From Streptomyces sp. ALI-76-A (GTDB taxonomy: Bacteria; Actinomycetota; Actinomycetes; Streptomycetales; Streptomycetaceae), in assembly GCF_030287445.1 (NCBI RefSeq), contig NZ_JASVWB010000002.1, positions 6,200,001-6,264,000 on the forward strand: DNA of 64,000 nucleotides, given 5' to 3'. The position numbers were made by a program, and so were the translations under genes. Below are positions 1 through 8,928 of this stretch, piece by piece (position 1 is the stretch's first letter; each line of letters starts with the position of its first letter). Under the pieces are notes generated by a model. That model was not told the DNA's origin and made no database searches. It worked only from the letters and a program-made list of their open reading frames with translations.

Positions 1-121
1 CCATGACGCCGTCGACATTCGTTGGGCGGCACTGCAGGGACTCGCCGGTTCACTCGGAGACGGCGAGAAGGACGAGATCAGCGGCGCCGAAGCTGGCGTC
101 GACGAGAAGCAGGAGAAGTAG
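1..121 (+). CDS. YceD/DUF177 family protein, C-terminal end (partial)
   Basis: Only the last 39 codons are in the window, ending in TAG at 119-121. The reading frame gives an acidic, lysine-rich tail after the residues [10 protein letters not shown], which is the usual C-terminal signature of DUF177 (YceD) proteins. Members are typically encoded directly before rpmF and are linked to ribosomal RNA or large-subunit accumulation. The L32 gene starts 3 bases after the stop, which supports the assignment. The N-terminal domain is outside the window, so nothing can be said about its start or promoter. Confidence 0.75.
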   Translation, partial: HDAVDIRWAALQGLAGSLGDGEKDEISGAEAGVDEKQEK

Positions 122-123
122 CC

Positions 124-297
124 GTGGCTGTTCCGAAGCGGAAGATGTCGCGCAGCAACACGCGCCACCGCCGGTCGCAGTGGAAGGCTGCGGTCCCCAC
201 CCTGGTTGCGTGTGAGCGCTGCCACGAGCCCAAGCAGCAGCACATCGCGTGCCCGTCTTGCGGCACCTACAACAAGCGCCAGGTCCTCGAGGTCTGA
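124..297 (+). CDS. rpmF: 50S ribosomal protein L32
   Basis: The 57-residue product is a basic large-subunit ribosomal protein. The N-terminus [20 protein letters not shown] is the standard L32 opening. The C-terminal half carries two CxxC pairs (CERC and CPSC), so this is the zinc-binding (C+) form of L32. It starts with GTG 2 bases after the preceding DUF177 stop and is followed within about 20 bases by rnc, so the three are probably cotranscribed. In streptomycetes the zinc and non-zinc L32 paralogues are known to be exchanged under Zur control; here I see no Zur box. Confidence 0.95.
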   Translation: MAVPKRKMSRSNTRHRRSQWKAAVPTLVACERCHEPKQQHIACPSCGTYNKRQVLEV

Positions 298-316
298 GCG
301 GCTGGTGAGAGGCACT

Positions 317-1165
317 GTGTCCACGCCCAAGAAGAACGCCGCCCGCGCCAGCGAGGGCGGCCCGGCGGACAACACGGCCTCGTCCCACACGCTGTTGGAA
401 GGGCGGCTCGGGTACACACTCGAGTCCGCCCTTCTGGTGCGTGCGCTGACCCACCGCTCGTACGCATACGAGAACGGCGGTCTGCCGACCAACGAGCGTC
501 TGGAGTTCCTCGGGGACTCCGTCCTCGGCCTCGTGGTCACGGACACGCTGTACCGCACCCACCCCGACCTGCCCGAAGGCCAGCTGGCCAAGTTGCGGGC
601 CGCGGTGGTCAACTCGCGTGCGCTGGCGGAGGTCGGCCGCGGCCTCGAACTCGGCTCCTTCATCCGGCTCGGCCGCGGTGAAGAGGGCACGGGTGGCCGG
701 GACAAGGCGTCCATCCTCGCCGACACCCTGGAAGCGGTGATCGGCGCGGTCTATCTCGACCAGGGGCTGGACTCGGCGGCGGAGCTCGTGCACCGTCTGT
801 TCGACCCGTTGATCGAGAAGTCCTCCAACCTCGGAGCCGGCCTGGACTGGAAGACCAGTCTCCAGGAGCTCACCGCGACCGAAGGGCTCGGTGTTCCCGA
901 GTACCTGGTCACGGAGACCGGCCCCGACCATGAGAAGACCTTCACTGCTGCCGCCCGCGTCGGAGGCGTCTCGTACGGCACCGGCACCGGCCGCAGCAAG
1001 AAGGAGGCGGAGCAGCAGGCCGCGGAATCCGCGTGGCGGTCCATCCGGGCCGCTGCGGACGAGCGCGCCGAGGCGGCGGTCGAGAAGGCCGCCGAGAAGG
1101 CTGCTGAGGAGGCCGTCGAGGCCCCCCAGGACGACGACGAGGGTCCGTCGTCCGTCTCCGCCTGA
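317..1165 (+). CDS. rnc: Ribonuclease III
   Basis: This is the double-strand-specific endoribonuclease that matures rRNA and cuts structured mRNAs; in Streptomyces coelicolor the orthologue is known as AbsB, a regulator of antibiotic production. The 282-residue product has the catalytic signature NERLEFLGD at about residues 59-67, a second acidic cluster ([14 protein letters not shown]) and a C-terminal dsRNA-binding domain (about 177-250). An Ala/Glu-rich tail of about 35 residues follows and is longer than in the E. coli enzyme. I chose GTG at 317 because GAGAGG precedes it; GTG at 305 in the same frame is an alternative that would add four residues. Confidence 0.93.
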   Translation: MSTPKKNAARASEGGPADNTASSHTLLEGRLGYTLESALLVRALTHRSYAYENGGLPTNERLEFLGDSVLGLVVTDTLYRTHPDLPEGQLAKLRAAVVNSRALAEVGRGLELGSFIRLGRGEEGTGGRDKASILADTLEAVIGAVYLDQGLDSAAELVHRLFDPLIEKSSNLGAGLDWKTSLQELTATEGLGVPEYLVTETGPDHEKTFTAAARVGGVSYGTGTGRSKKEAEQQAAESAWRSIRAAADERAEAAVEKAAEKAAEEAVEAPQDDDEGPSSVSA

Positions 1166-1180
1166 CCGAACCAGCACATC

Positions 1181-1215
1181 CGAGCGCCCGTCCCCGCCGT
1201 GGGGCGGGCGCTCGG
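1181..1215 (+). terminator. Stem-loop between rnc and mutM
   Basis: An inverted repeat pairs CGAGCGCCCGTCCCC with GGGGCGGGCGCTCG around a 4-5 base loop, with one bulged base. No T-run follows, as is usual for streptomycete terminators. It separates rnc from mutM by about 45 bases, so it may attenuate rather than stop transcription. Confidence 0.6.
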
Positions 1216-1261
1216 CTCATCTTTCCGTGACAGGCTCAGAGGTCCGTGACAGGGGAGCCCC

Positions 1262-2122
1262 ATGCCCGAGTTGCCCGAGGTCGAGGTCGTCCGGCGCGGC
1301 CTGGAGCGGTGGGTCGCCCACCGCACGGTCGCCGAGGCCGAGGTCCTGCATCCGCGTGCCGTACGCCGTCATCCCGCCGGCGCCGACGACTTCACGCACC
1401 GGCTCAAGGGCCACCGCGTCGGCGTGCCCAGCCGCCGCGGCAAGTACCTGTGGCTGCCCCTGGAGGATACCGGCCAGGCGGTCCTGGCCCACCTCGGGAT
1501 GAGTGGCCAGCTGCTCGTCCAGCCGCACGCGGCGCCCGACGAGAAGCACCTGCGCGTCCGGGTCCGGTTCGCGGACGAGGTCGACACCGAACTCCGTTTC
1601 GTGGACCAACGCACCTTCGGCGGACTGTCGTTGCACGGCACCGCCTCCGACGGCCTGCCCGACGTGATCGCGCACATCGCCCGCGACCCCCTCGACCCGC
1701 TCTTCGACGACGAGGCGTTCCACCAGGCGTTGCGCCGCAAGCGCACCACCGTCAAACGGGCCCTGCTGGACCAGTCGTTGATCAGCGGCGTCGGCAACAT
1801 CTACGCCGACGAGGCGCTGTGGCGTGCCCGCATCCACTACGAACGCCCGACGGCCCACTTCACGCGTCCGCGCACCGCCGAACTCCTGGGCCACATCAGG
1901 GACGTGATGAACCAGGCCCTCGCGGTCGGCGGCACCAGCTTCGACAGCCTGTACGTCAACGTCAACGGGGAGTCGGGCTACTTCGACCGGTCCCTCGACG
2001 CGTACGGACGTGAGGGCCTGCCCTGCAACCGCTGCGCCACACCGATGCGCCGGCGCCCCTGGATGAACCGGTCCAGCTACTTCTGCCCGCGCTGTCAGCG
2101 CGCGCCGCGCGTCTCGTCGTAA
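1262..2122 (+). CDS. mutM: Formamidopyrimidine-DNA glycosylase
   Basis: This base-excision repair enzyme removes 8-oxoguanine and formamidopyrimidines, then cleaves the abasic site. The 286-residue protein begins [10 protein letters not shown], so Pro2 and Glu3 (the catalytic pair) are present. A helix-two-turn-helix region ([15 protein letters not shown]) lies near the middle, and a C-terminal zinc finger has the ligands in CNRC and CPRC. GGGGAG lies just before the ATG. Its last 28 bases overlap, convergently, the end of the HxlR-type regulator on the other strand. Confidence 0.95.
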   Translation: MPELPEVEVVRRGLERWVAHRTVAEAEVLHPRAVRRHPAGADDFTHRLKGHRVGVPSRRGKYLWLPLEDTGQAVLAHLGMSGQLLVQPHAAPDEKHLRVRVRFADEVDTELRFVDQRTFGGLSLHGTASDGLPDVIAHIARDPLDPLFDDEAFHQALRRKRTTVKRALLDQSLISGVGNIYADEALWRARIHYERPTAHFTRPRTAELLGHIRDVMNQALAVGGTSFDSLYVNVNGESGYFDRSLDAYGREGLPCNRCATPMRRRPWMNRSSYFCPRCQRAPRVSS

Positions 2123-2496
2123 CGCCGTCGCGCCTCCAGCACGTCGTCCATCCGGCCCTGCACGAAGTGGATGAGGCTCAGCAGGCGCTGGGCGACCTCG
2201 CGGCCGAGGGGGGTGAGCTCGTAGTCCACGCGAGGCGGGTTCGTCGGCTGGGCCTCGCGGTGCACCAGACCGTCGCGCTCCAGCGCGTGCAGGGTCTGGG
2301 ACAGCATCTTCTCGCTCACGCCGTCGACGCGGCGGCGCAGCTCGTTGAAGCGCAGCGAGCCCTCGTACAGGGCGCCCAGGGTGAGCGCGCCCCAGCGTCC
2401 GGTGACGTGCTCCAGCGTGCCCCGCGAGGGACAGGCTTTGGCGAACACGTCGTACGGAAGGTCCTGAGCCGCCGTGCGCTCCTCCAGGGTGTCCAT
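2095..2496 (-). CDS. HxlR-family winged-helix transcriptional regulator
   Basis: The 133-residue protein has the HxlR fold: a conserved cysteine near the N-terminus ([16 protein letters not shown]), the helix-turn-helix segment [21 protein letters not shown], and the wing with the ELTPLGREV motif. HxlR/MarR-like regulators of this type often respond to oxidative or electrophile stress through that cysteine. A perfect 9-bp palindrome lies 40-60 bases upstream of the start and is the likely operator, suggesting autoregulation. The ligand and other targets cannot be read from sequence. The gene converges on mutM and overlaps its end. Confidence 0.88.
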   Translation of the reverse strand: MDTLEERTAAQDLPYDVFAKACPSRGTLEHVTGRWGALTLGALYEGSLRFNELRRRVDGVSEKMLSQTLHALERDGLVHREAQPTNPPRVDYELTPLGREVAQRLLSLIHFVQGRMDDVLEARRRYDETRGAR

Positions 2497-2502
2497 ACAC
2501 CA

Positions 2503-2508
2503 AGGCTA
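2503..2508 (-). promoter_or_regulatory. -10 hexamer of the HxlR gene (leaderless start)
   Basis: On the minus strand TAGCCT (TANNNT) occupies positions -12 to -7 relative to the ATG at 2496. This spacing puts the transcription start at or next to the A of the ATG. No Shine-Dalgarno sequence is visible, so a leaderless mRNA is likely. Confidence 0.5.
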
Positions 2509-2535
2509 CTCGAACACAGCGCTAACCATCAGGCT

Positions 2536-2556
2536 GCACTAACTCGAAGTTAGTGC
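2536..2556. promoter_or_regulatory. Perfect palindrome, likely HxlR operator
   Basis: GCACTAACT and AGTTAGTGC form 9-bp perfect arms around a 3-base centre (CGA). It is AT-richer than its surroundings and sits just upstream of where the -35 region of the HxlR gene should be. Binding by the adjacent regulator is inferred from position and symmetry. Confidence 0.6.
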
Positions 2557-2584
2557 CGTGGTGGTCGCGACCGTCACCAGGAGG

Positions 2585-2628
2585 CCGTCCACCGGCGCGT
2601 GGCGGTGACGGCGCGCTCCGGTGGACGG
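2585..2628 (-). terminator. Stem-loop after the CAP-domain gene
   Basis: CCGTCCACCGG and CCGGTGGACGG form a perfect 11-bp stem with a 22-base loop that can itself pair. It lies about 50 bases downstream of the stop of the minus-strand CAP-domain gene, with a further GC-rich hairpin between them. Confidence 0.6.
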
Positions 2629-2680
2629 GCAGGGCGGCCCGCGTGGTCATGCGGGCGGGCCACCCGTTCCGGCGCCGGGC

Positions 2681-3853
2681 CTAGTAGCCGAAGTCCTGCG
2701 TCCACCAAGGGCCGCCGGACCCGAGGTGCACGCCGACGCCCAGCGTCTTGAAGTCGCAGTTCAGGATGTTCGCCTTGTGGCCGGGACTGTCCATCCAGGC
2801 CTCCATCACCGCGGCGGCGTCGGCCTGGCCCCGGGCTATGTTCTCGCCGCCGAGGTTGGTGACCCCGGCCTGCGCCGCCCGGTCCCACGGTGTGGCGCCA
2901 CTCGGGTCGGTGTGGTCGAAGAAGCCCTGCGCGGCCATCGCGTCGCTGAAGTCCTCGGCCAGCTCCGCCAGCGCGCTGTTCGCGGACACGGCGTCGCAGC
3001 CGACCTTCGCCCGCTCCTCGTTGACGAGCCTGAGCACCTCGGCCGCGGCCTGCGTCTCGGCGGACACGGTCACGGGGGCTTCGGCTTCGGCTGCCTCCTT
3101 CTCCGGCGCCTTGGTGGCGGCACGCGAGGGAGTCGTCTCCGGCTTCTTGCTGGGTGTGGCCTTCGGCTTCTTCGACGGTGTCTTGGTCGGCGCCGCCGAC
3201 GACGTCGAGGGGGAGGGGGCGGGCGAGGCGGAGCGCTCGGCGTCGCGGCTGGTCGACGTGGAGCCTTCGCGGCTCTCGGCGCTGCCGGAGGTGCCGCCCT
3301 GCTCGGCGGGGCTGTTGGTCGGCGTGCCGGCGGCCTGTACGTTGCCGCCGCCACCGCCGCTGCTCTCGCCCCCGCCGATCCGGTAGTTGTCGAGGCCGGG
3401 CACGGCACCCGTGGCGACGGCGACCGTGCCGAGGGCGACCGCCGCGGAGACCCCGAGCAGACCCGACTTGACCGGCGTCGCGGTCCTCCTCCGACGACGG
3501 CGCGACCGTCCGCGCCGGCCCCCGTCGGGGGTGAAGCCGTCACCGCGCGCGGACCCGGTGTCGGGACCGAACACGGTGGCGTAGTCGGCTTCCGTCGCGA
3601 AGAGATAGGCGGCACTGCGTGCGGAGGTCTCGGCGTACCCCTCGGTGTTCAGATACGGGGCGGCGCCGTCCGTGGCCGGGCCGTCGGCGTACGACCCCTG
3701 GGGGCCGAGACCGTACGACCCCGGCACGTCGTGGTCGAAGCTGTACGAGTCCTGCGGATCACGGCTCCCCATGGAGGAGCCGCCCGTCGGTGTGATCCCC
3801 GTGGCGCGGCCCGTGGCGGCGCGGCCGGCGGCGGAGCGTCGGTGGCGTCCCAT
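2681..3853 (-). CDS. CAP (SCP-like) domain protein with a single membrane anchor
   Basis: The 390-residue protein has three parts: a cytoplasmic Gly/Tyr/Ser-rich N-terminus (about 1-120) followed by an arginine cluster (RRGRSRRRRRR), one hydrophobic segment (about 133-155), and an external Ser/Thr/Pro/Lys-rich linker. The last 125 residues are a CAP domain with NEERAKVGC, HTDPSGATPWDR, GENIARGQ and the terminal WWTQDFGY. CAP-domain proteins of this kind in actinobacteria are secreted or cell-surface proteins of uncertain enzymatic activity. GGAAGG sits 8 bases before the ATG. It may be controlled by the inverted repeat at 3911-3934. Confidence 0.85.
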   Translation of the reverse strand: MGRHRRSAAGRAATGRATGITPTGGSSMGSRDPQDSYSFDHDVPGSYGLGPQGSYADGPATDGAAPYLNTEGYAETSARSAAYLFATEADYATVFGPDTGSARGDGFTPDGGRRGRSRRRRRRTATPVKSGLLGVSAAVALGTVAVATGAVPGLDNYRIGGGESSGGGGGNVQAAGTPTNSPAEQGGTSGSAESREGSTSTSRDAERSASPAPSPSTSSAAPTKTPSKKPKATPSKKPETTPSRAATKAPEKEAAEAEAPVTVSAETQAAAEVLRLVNEERAKVGCDAVSANSALAELAEDFSDAMAAQGFFDHTDPSGATPWDRAAQAGVTNLGGENIARGQADAAAVMEAWMDSPGHKANILNCDFKTLGVGVHLGSGGPWWTQDFGY

Positions 3854-3910
3854 GTCCTTGCCTTCCTCGTCCTGGCGGTCGACGCGTCCCCCCGGTCAAC
3901 CAAGCTCACA

Positions 3911-3934
3911 AAACTCACACGATGGAGTGAGTTT
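3911..3934. promoter_or_regulatory. Inverted repeat upstream of the CAP-domain gene
   Basis: AAACTCAC and GTGAGTTT are perfect 8-bp arms separated by 8 bases. The repeat is in the divergent region between the CAP-domain gene and acyP, 58 bases from the CAP start codon. The centre-to-centre geometry is that of a dimeric repressor operator, but the binding protein is unknown. Confidence 0.4.
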
Positions 3935-4009
3935 CGTATGAGATTCATTGGGTGGGGACGGTACCGCATGGCGCGAGGGGAGGAAGTGTCCGGAGAGACA
4001 TTGCCCGGT

Positions 4010-4015
4010 TAGGTT
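4010..4015 (+). promoter_or_regulatory. -10 hexamer of acyP (leaderless start)
   Basis: TAGGTT lies at -12 to -7 relative to the acyP ATG. The nearest purine-rich run is more than 20 bases upstream, too far to act as a ribosome-binding site. A leaderless transcript is therefore likely. Confidence 0.45.
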
Positions 4016-4021
4016 GCACTC

Positions 4022-4303
4022 ATGAGCGAGGATGTGCGACTGGTCGCCTGGGTGCGTGGACGCGTCCAAGGTGTGGGTTTCCGCTGGTTCACGCGGGCCA
4101 AGGCGCTGGAGATCGGCGGCCTGAGTGGTTTTGCTCTCAATCTGGCCGATGGCCGGGTCCAGGTGGTGGCGGAGGGCCCGCGTCCGGGATGCCAGGGGCT
4201 CCTGGACTGGCTCCAGAGTGACGACACGCCCGGGCGCGTGGACGGCGTCACCGAGATCTGGGACACACCTCGCGGGGGTTACGACGGCTTCGCCATCCGC
4301 TGA
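4022..4303 (+). CDS. acyP: Acylphosphatase
   Basis: This small cytoplasmic enzyme hydrolyses carboxyl-phosphate bonds of acyl phosphates. At 93 residues it has the usual length. The phosphate-binding loop [11 protein letters not shown], with its catalytic arginine, and the asparagine of [16 protein letters not shown] are both present, matching the catalytic Arg and Asn of the family. It is transcribed away from the CAP-domain gene and stands alone. Many actinobacterial genomes place acyP between mutM and smc, as here. Confidence 0.92.
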   Translation: MSEDVRLVAWVRGRVQGVGFRWFTRAKALEIGGLSGFALNLADGRVQVVAEGPRPGCQGLLDWLQSDDTPGRVDGVTEIWDTPRGGYDGFAIR

Positions 4304-4684
4304 CCCGATTCTGTGAATCCGTCCCGGCGGAAGCGGAGGGACATGCCACCGGCAGGTGCCCGGAGCAGAAAGTCCCTGGTGGTTGCCAAGAATCGCTTGC
4401 CGTGGCAGGCTCCGCGGGTAAGGATGATCGCCTCACCCTCAGCGCCCCGTGAGAGTCCCGGCGCCGCCGTTCCAGGCCGCGTGGACCCGGGTTGCCGCCA
4501 ATACGGGGTGTGATCGTGTTGACCGTCAAACTTTTTGGTGAGACGCTGAAAGCACCCCGAGCACCTTCGCTGTTTGGCATGGATGAACGGCAGCACAACT
4601 CAACAGTGCCAAGCATCGCGGGTGCGAAATCCCTCACGACCCACACCGCTTCGGTCGGTCACTCAGTGTGGAGGACCATCCATC
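4304..4684 (+). other. Intergenic region between acyP and the coiled-coil gene
   Basis: No convincing coding frame is present. A sequence GTTGACCGTCAAAC at about 4518-4531 combines a good -35 hexamer (TTGACC) with a near-palindrome, but the -10 expected 17 bases later (GACGCT) is poor. GGAGG at about 4672 serves the next gene. I see no tRNA or other recognisable RNA. Confidence 0.4.
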
Positions 4685-4888
4685 ATGGCAAAGGCGCTTC
4701 TCGGTTACGTCGGCGGCTCCGACCCTCGACTCCTCGCCGAGATGCGACGGCTCCAGCAGCGAGTCCAGGACCTGGAATCCGAGCTTGTACGGATCCAGGC
4801 GGAGAACGACTCGCTCGCGGCTGCCGCTTCTCACGACAGGATCATGGAGAGCATCGACGCACACCAGGCGGAGCCTGCGCTCACCTGA
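4685..4888 (+). CDS. Small coiled-coil protein of unknown function
   Basis: The 67-residue product begins MAKALLGYVGGSDPRLLAEM and then forms a heptad-rich helix (RRLQQRVQDLESELVRIQAE) before a short polar tail. It has no signal peptide or membrane segment. GGAGG is positioned well for the ATG. Small proteins with this opening are, to my recollection, widespread in streptomycetes next to smc, but no function is known to me. A strong terminator follows at 4962, so it is a single-gene unit with good expression signals. Confidence 0.8.
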   Translation: MAKALLGYVGGSDPRLLAEMRRLQQRVQDLESELVRIQAENDSLAAAASHDRIMESIDAHQAEPALT

Positions 4889-4961
4889 TCACTGCATCGC
4901 TCCACGACAGCTCACGCAGTGGTTGGGCAGCCCACATCAACCGCTAAGTTGTCAGAGTTGC

Positions 4962-4994
4962 AAGGGACGCTTCGGCGTCCCTTCTTTCTTTCCC
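4962..4994 (+). terminator. Strong intrinsic terminator
   Basis: AAGGGACGC, a TTCG tetraloop and GCGTCCCTT form a perfect 9-bp hairpin, followed by a pyrimidine run CTTTCTTTCCC. This is one of the few textbook T-tract terminators in the window. Confidence 0.9.
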
Positions 4995-5113
4995 CCGGCT
5001 TCTTTGCCCCCGCATCCTTTTACTCTCTTTAACGTCTGGTGTGCCCTGCACGTTCAGGGGTGAAACCGTGGGTTCATGGAGTGAGACATCGCCGGAAGGT
5101 AGAGTCCGGCGGC

Positions 5114-8100
5114 GTGCACCTCAAGGCCCTGACCCTCCGAGGGTTCAAATCGTTCGCCTCCGCGACCACTCTTCGGTTCGAACCGGGGATCACCTGTGTC
5201 GTCGGACCGAACGGTTCGGGCAAGTCCAACGTGGTGGACGCGCTCAGCTGGGTGATGGGCGAGCAGGGCGCGAAGTCGCTGCGTGGCGGCAAGATGGAGG
5301 ACGTCATCTTCGCCGGCACCACCGGCCGCCCGCCGCTGGGCCGCGCCGAGGTGTCCCTGACCATCGACAACTCCGACGGGGCCCTGCCCATCGAGTACGC
5401 CGAGGTCACCATCACGCGGATCATGTTCCGCAACGGCGGCAGCGAGTACCAGATCAACGGTGACACCTGCCGTCTCCTCGACATCCAGGAACTCCTCTCC
5501 GACTCCGGCATCGGCCGCGAGATGCACGTCATCGTCGGCCAGGGCCAGCTCGACTCCGTCCTGCACGCCGACCCCATGGGCCGGCGCGCCTTCATCGAGG
5601 AGGCCGCGGGCGTCCTCAAGCACCGCAAGCGCAAGGAGAAGGCGCTCAAGAAGCTGGACGCGATGCGGGCCAACCTCGCGCGCGTGCAGGACCTGACCGA
5701 CGAGCTGCGCCGGCAGCTCAAGCCGCTGGGCCGGCAGGCCGCGGTCGCGCGCCGGGCCGCCGTCATCCAGGCCGACCTGCGCGACGCCCGCCTCCGCCTC
5801 CTCGCCGACGATCTCGTCCGGCTGCGGGAGGCGCTGCGGGCCGAGGTCGCGGACGAGGCCGCCCTCAAGGAGCGCAAGGAAGCCGCCGAGCTGGAGCTGA
5901 GGAAGGCGCTCCAGCGCGAGGGACTCCTGGAGGACGAGGTGCGGCAGCTCACGCCCCGCCTCCAGCGGGCCCAGCAGACCTGGTACGAGCTCTCCCAGCT
6001 CGCCGAGCGGGTGCGCGGCACGATCTCGCTGGCCGACGCCCGGGTGAAGAGCGCCACCTCCGCGCCCCCCGAGGAACGGCGTGGGCGCGACCCCGAGGAC
6101 ATGGAGCGCGAGGCCGCCCGGATCCGGGAGCAGGAGGCCGAGCTCGAAGCGGCCCTGGAGGCGGCCGAGCGCGCCCTGGAGGACACGGTCGCCCACCGCG
6201 CCGACCTGGAACGCGAACTGGCCCACGAGGAACGGCGGCTGAAGGACGTCGCCCGCGCCATCGCGGACCGCCGTGAGGGCCTCGCCCGGCTGAACGGGCA
6301 GGTCAACGCGGCCCGCTCACGAGCGGCCTCCGCCCAGGCCGAGATCGACCGCCTGTCCGCCGCCCGGGACGAGGCCCAGGAGCGGGCCGTCACCGCGCAG
6401 GAGGAGTACGAGGCGCTGAAGGCCGAGGTCGACGGCCTCGACGCGGGCGACGCGGAACTCGGCGAGCGGCACGAGACGGCGAAGCGGCAACTGGCCGACG
6501 CGGAGGCCGCGCTCAGCGCGGCCCGGGAGGCGGTGACCGCGGCGGAGCGGAGACGGGCCGCGACCCAGGCCCGCCACGAGACCCTGGCACTGGGCCTGCG
6601 CCGCAAGGACGGTACGGGCGCGCTGCTCGCGGCGAAGGATCGTCTCAGCGGTCTGCTCGGCCCGGCCGCCGGGCTGCTGACCGTCACCCCGGGCCACGAG
6701 GTCGCCCTGGCCGCCGCCTTCGGTGCCGCCGCCGACGCCCTCGCGGTCACCACCCCGGCCGCCGCCGCCGACGCCATCCGGCTCCTGCGCAAGCAGGACG
6801 CGGGGCGGGCGGCACTGCTGCTGGCGGGAGCGCCGGAGGCCACGGACGCGCTGGCGGGAGCGCCGGAACAGGCCGGGGCGGGCAGCGTCCAGGACACGCG
6901 GTCGACGGACACCGGGGCCGACGGCGGCACCCCGTGGGCGGGGGCCGGGGCGACTCCCGGCGCCGTCGGCGATCTCGCGGTCGCCGGGTCCGCGGCGACC
7001 CCGGGGGGTGCCGCATCCGCCGTGGCCGGCGCCGTCTCGGAGCCGCGTCGCGACGGGCCTCCCTTCGCCGCCGACCTGGTCCGCGCCCCCTCCGACCTGA
7101 TGCCCGCCGTACGACGGCTGCTGCGCGGGATCGTCGTCGTCAGCACTCTTGAGGACGCCGAGGACCTCGTCTACGCGCGGCCCGATCTCACCGCCGTCAC
7201 CGCCGAGGGCGATCTGCTGGGCGCGCACTTCGCGCAGGGCGGGTCCGCCGGGGCGCCCAGCCTCCTCGAAGTGCAGGCCTCCGTGGACGAGGCGGCCGCC
7301 GAGCTGGAGGAACTGGCCGTGCGGTGCGAGGAGTTGGCCCAGGCGCAGCACGCGGCCGTCGAGCGGCGCACGGAGTGTGCGGCGCGGGTCGAGGAGCTGG
7401 GGGAGCGGCGCCGGGCCGCCGACCGGGAGAAGTCCGCGGTGGCCCAGCAGCTGGGGCGGCTGTCCGGACAGGCGCGGGGTGCCGCCGGGGAGGCCGAGCG
7501 GTCCGTCGCCGCCGCCGCGCGGGCACAGGACGCGCTCGACAAGGCCCTCCAGGACGTCGAGGAACTCGCGGAGCGGCTGGCCGTCGCCGAGGAGATGCCG
7601 GTCGAGGAGGAGCCCGACACCTCGGTACGGGACCGGCTCGCCGCCGACGGGGCCAACGCCCGGCAGACCGAGATGGAGGCCCGCCTCCAGGTCCGTACGC
7701 ACGAGGAACGGGTCAAGGGGCTCGCCGGACGGGCCGACTCGCTCGACCGGGCCGCCCGCGCGGAACGCGAGGCACGCGCGCGTGCCGAGGAGCGGCGGGC
7801 ACGGCTCAGGCACGAGGCGGCCGTCGCGGAGGCCGTCGCCCTGGGCGCCCGGCAGCTGCTCGCGCACGTCGAGGTCTCCCTCGCCCGGGCCGACGAGGAG
7901 CGCACCGCCGCCGACGCCGCCAAGGCCCGCCGTGAGCAGGAACTGGCCGCCGCCCGCACCGCAGGGCGCGATCTCAAGGCCGAACTCGACAAGTTGACGG
8001 ATTCAGTGCACCGGGGCGAGGTACTCGGCGCCGAGAAACGGCTGCGGATCGAGCAGCTGGAGACCAGGGCGCTGGAGGAACTCGGTGTGGAACCGGAGGG

Positions 8101-8857
8101 GCTCGTGGCCGAGTACGGTCCGCACCAGCTGGTGCCGCCCTCGCCCCCCGCCGACGGCGAGGAACTGCCGGAGGATCCGGAGCACCCGCGCAACCAGCCC
8201 AAGCAGTTCCACCGGGCCGAGCAGGAGAGGCGGCTGAAGGCCGCCGAGCGGGCGTACCAGCAGCTCGGCAAGGTGAATCCGCTGGCCCTGGAGGAGTTCG
8301 CGGCGCTGGAGGAACGCCACCAGTTCCTCAGCGAGCAGCTGGAGGACCTGAAGAAGACCCGCGCCGACCTGCTCCAGGTGGTCAAGGAGGTCGACGAGCG
8401 CGTCGAGCAGGTCTTCGCCGAGGCCTACCGGGACACGGCCCGTGAGTTCGAGGGCGTGTTCAGCCGGCTGTTCCCGGGCGGCGACGGACGGCTCGTGCTG
8501 ACCGACCCCGACAACATGCTCACCACGGGCGTGGACGTCGAGGCCCGGCCGCCGGGCAAGAAGGTCAAGCGGCTGTCCCTGCTGTCGGGCGGTGAGCGCT
8601 CGCTGACCGCCGTGGCGCTCCTGGTGTCGATCTTCAAGGCGCGGCCCAGCCCGTTCTACGTCATGGACGAGGTCGAGGCGGCGCTCGACGACACCAACCT
8701 CCAGCGGCTGATCCGGATCATGCAGGAGCTCCAGGAGGCCTCGCAGCTGATCGTGATCACGCACCAGAAGCGGACGATGGAGGTCGCCGACGCGTTGTAC
8801 GGCGTCTCCATGCAAGGCGACGGTGTGTCGAAGGTCATTTCGCAGCGACTGCGCTGA
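5114..8857 (+). CDS. smc: Chromosome segregation protein SMC
   Basis: SMC forms the condensin ring with ScpA/ScpB and compacts and resolves replicated chromosomes. The 1247-residue protein has the N-terminal Walker A GPNGSGKS at 31-38, long coiled-coil arms, a central hinge, and a C-terminal head with the ABC signature LSGGERSL near 1157 and a Walker B ending MDEVEAALDD. I chose the GTG at 5114 because the protein then begins LKALTLRGFKSF, the universal SMC start. The hinge holds an Ala/Gly-rich insertion of about 70 residues (about 571-645) that makes the protein longer than most bacterial SMCs. Confidence 0.96.
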   Translation: MHLKALTLRGFKSFASATTLRFEPGITCVVGPNGSGKSNVVDALSWVMGEQGAKSLRGGKMEDVIFAGTTGRPPLGRAEVSLTIDNSDGALPIEYAEVTITRIMFRNGGSEYQINGDTCRLLDIQELLSDSGIGREMHVIVGQGQLDSVLHADPMGRRAFIEEAAGVLKHRKRKEKALKKLDAMRANLARVQDLTDELRRQLKPLGRQAAVARRAAVIQADLRDARLRLLADDLVRLREALRAEVADEAALKERKEAAELELRKALQREGLLEDEVRQLTPRLQRAQQTWYELSQLAERVRGTISLADARVKSATSAPPEERRGRDPEDMEREAARIREQEAELEAALEAAERALEDTVAHRADLERELAHEERRLKDVARAIADRREGLARLNGQVNAARSRAASAQAEIDRLSAARDEAQERAVTAQEEYEALKAEVDGLDAGDAELGERHETAKRQLADAEAALSAAREAVTAAERRRAATQARHETLALGLRRKDGTGALLAAKDRLSGLLGPAAGLLTVTPGHEVALAAAFGAAADALAVTTPAAAADAIRLLRKQDAGRAALLLAGAPEATDALAGAPEQAGAGSVQDTRSTDTGADGGTPWAGAGATPGAVGDLAVAGSAATPGGAASAVAGAVSEPRRDGPPFAADLVRAPSDLMPAVRRLLRGIVVVSTLEDAEDLVYARPDLTAVTAEGDLLGAHFAQGGSAGAPSLLEVQASVDEAAAELEELAVRCEELAQAQHAAVERRTECAARVEELGERRRAADREKSAVAQQLGRLSGQARGAAGEAERSVAAAARAQDALDKALQDVEELAERLAVAEEMPVEEEPDTSVRDRLAADGANARQTEMEARLQVRTHEERVKGLAGRADSLDRAARAEREARARAEERRARLRHEAAVAEAVALGARQLLAHVEVSLARADEERTAADAAKARREQELAAARTAGRDLKAELDKLTDSVHRGEVLGAEKRLRIEQLETRALEELGVEPEGLVAEYGPHQLVPPSPPADGEELPEDPEHPRNQPKQFHRAEQERRLKAAERAYQQLGKVNPLALEEFAALEERHQFLSEQLEDLKKTRADLLQVVKEVDERVEQVFAEAYRDTAREFEGVFSRLFPGGDGRLVLTDPDNMLTTGVDVEARPPGKKVKRLSLLSGGERSLTAVALLVSIFKARPSPFYVMDEVEAALDDTNLQRLIRIMQELQEASQLIVITHQKRTMEVADALYGVSMQGDGVSKVISQRLR

Positions 8858-8928
8858 CCTCCTCCAATTCTTCAAGACTTGAACGCAACACTGCCACGTT
8901 CGGGGGTATAGGTCACAGGTGCCGCCTC

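Noticed and set aside
4304..4684. Possible small RNA or promoter from GTTGACCGTCAAAC
   Set aside because: The -35 is good but the -10 is poor and no RNA structure with a terminator was clear.
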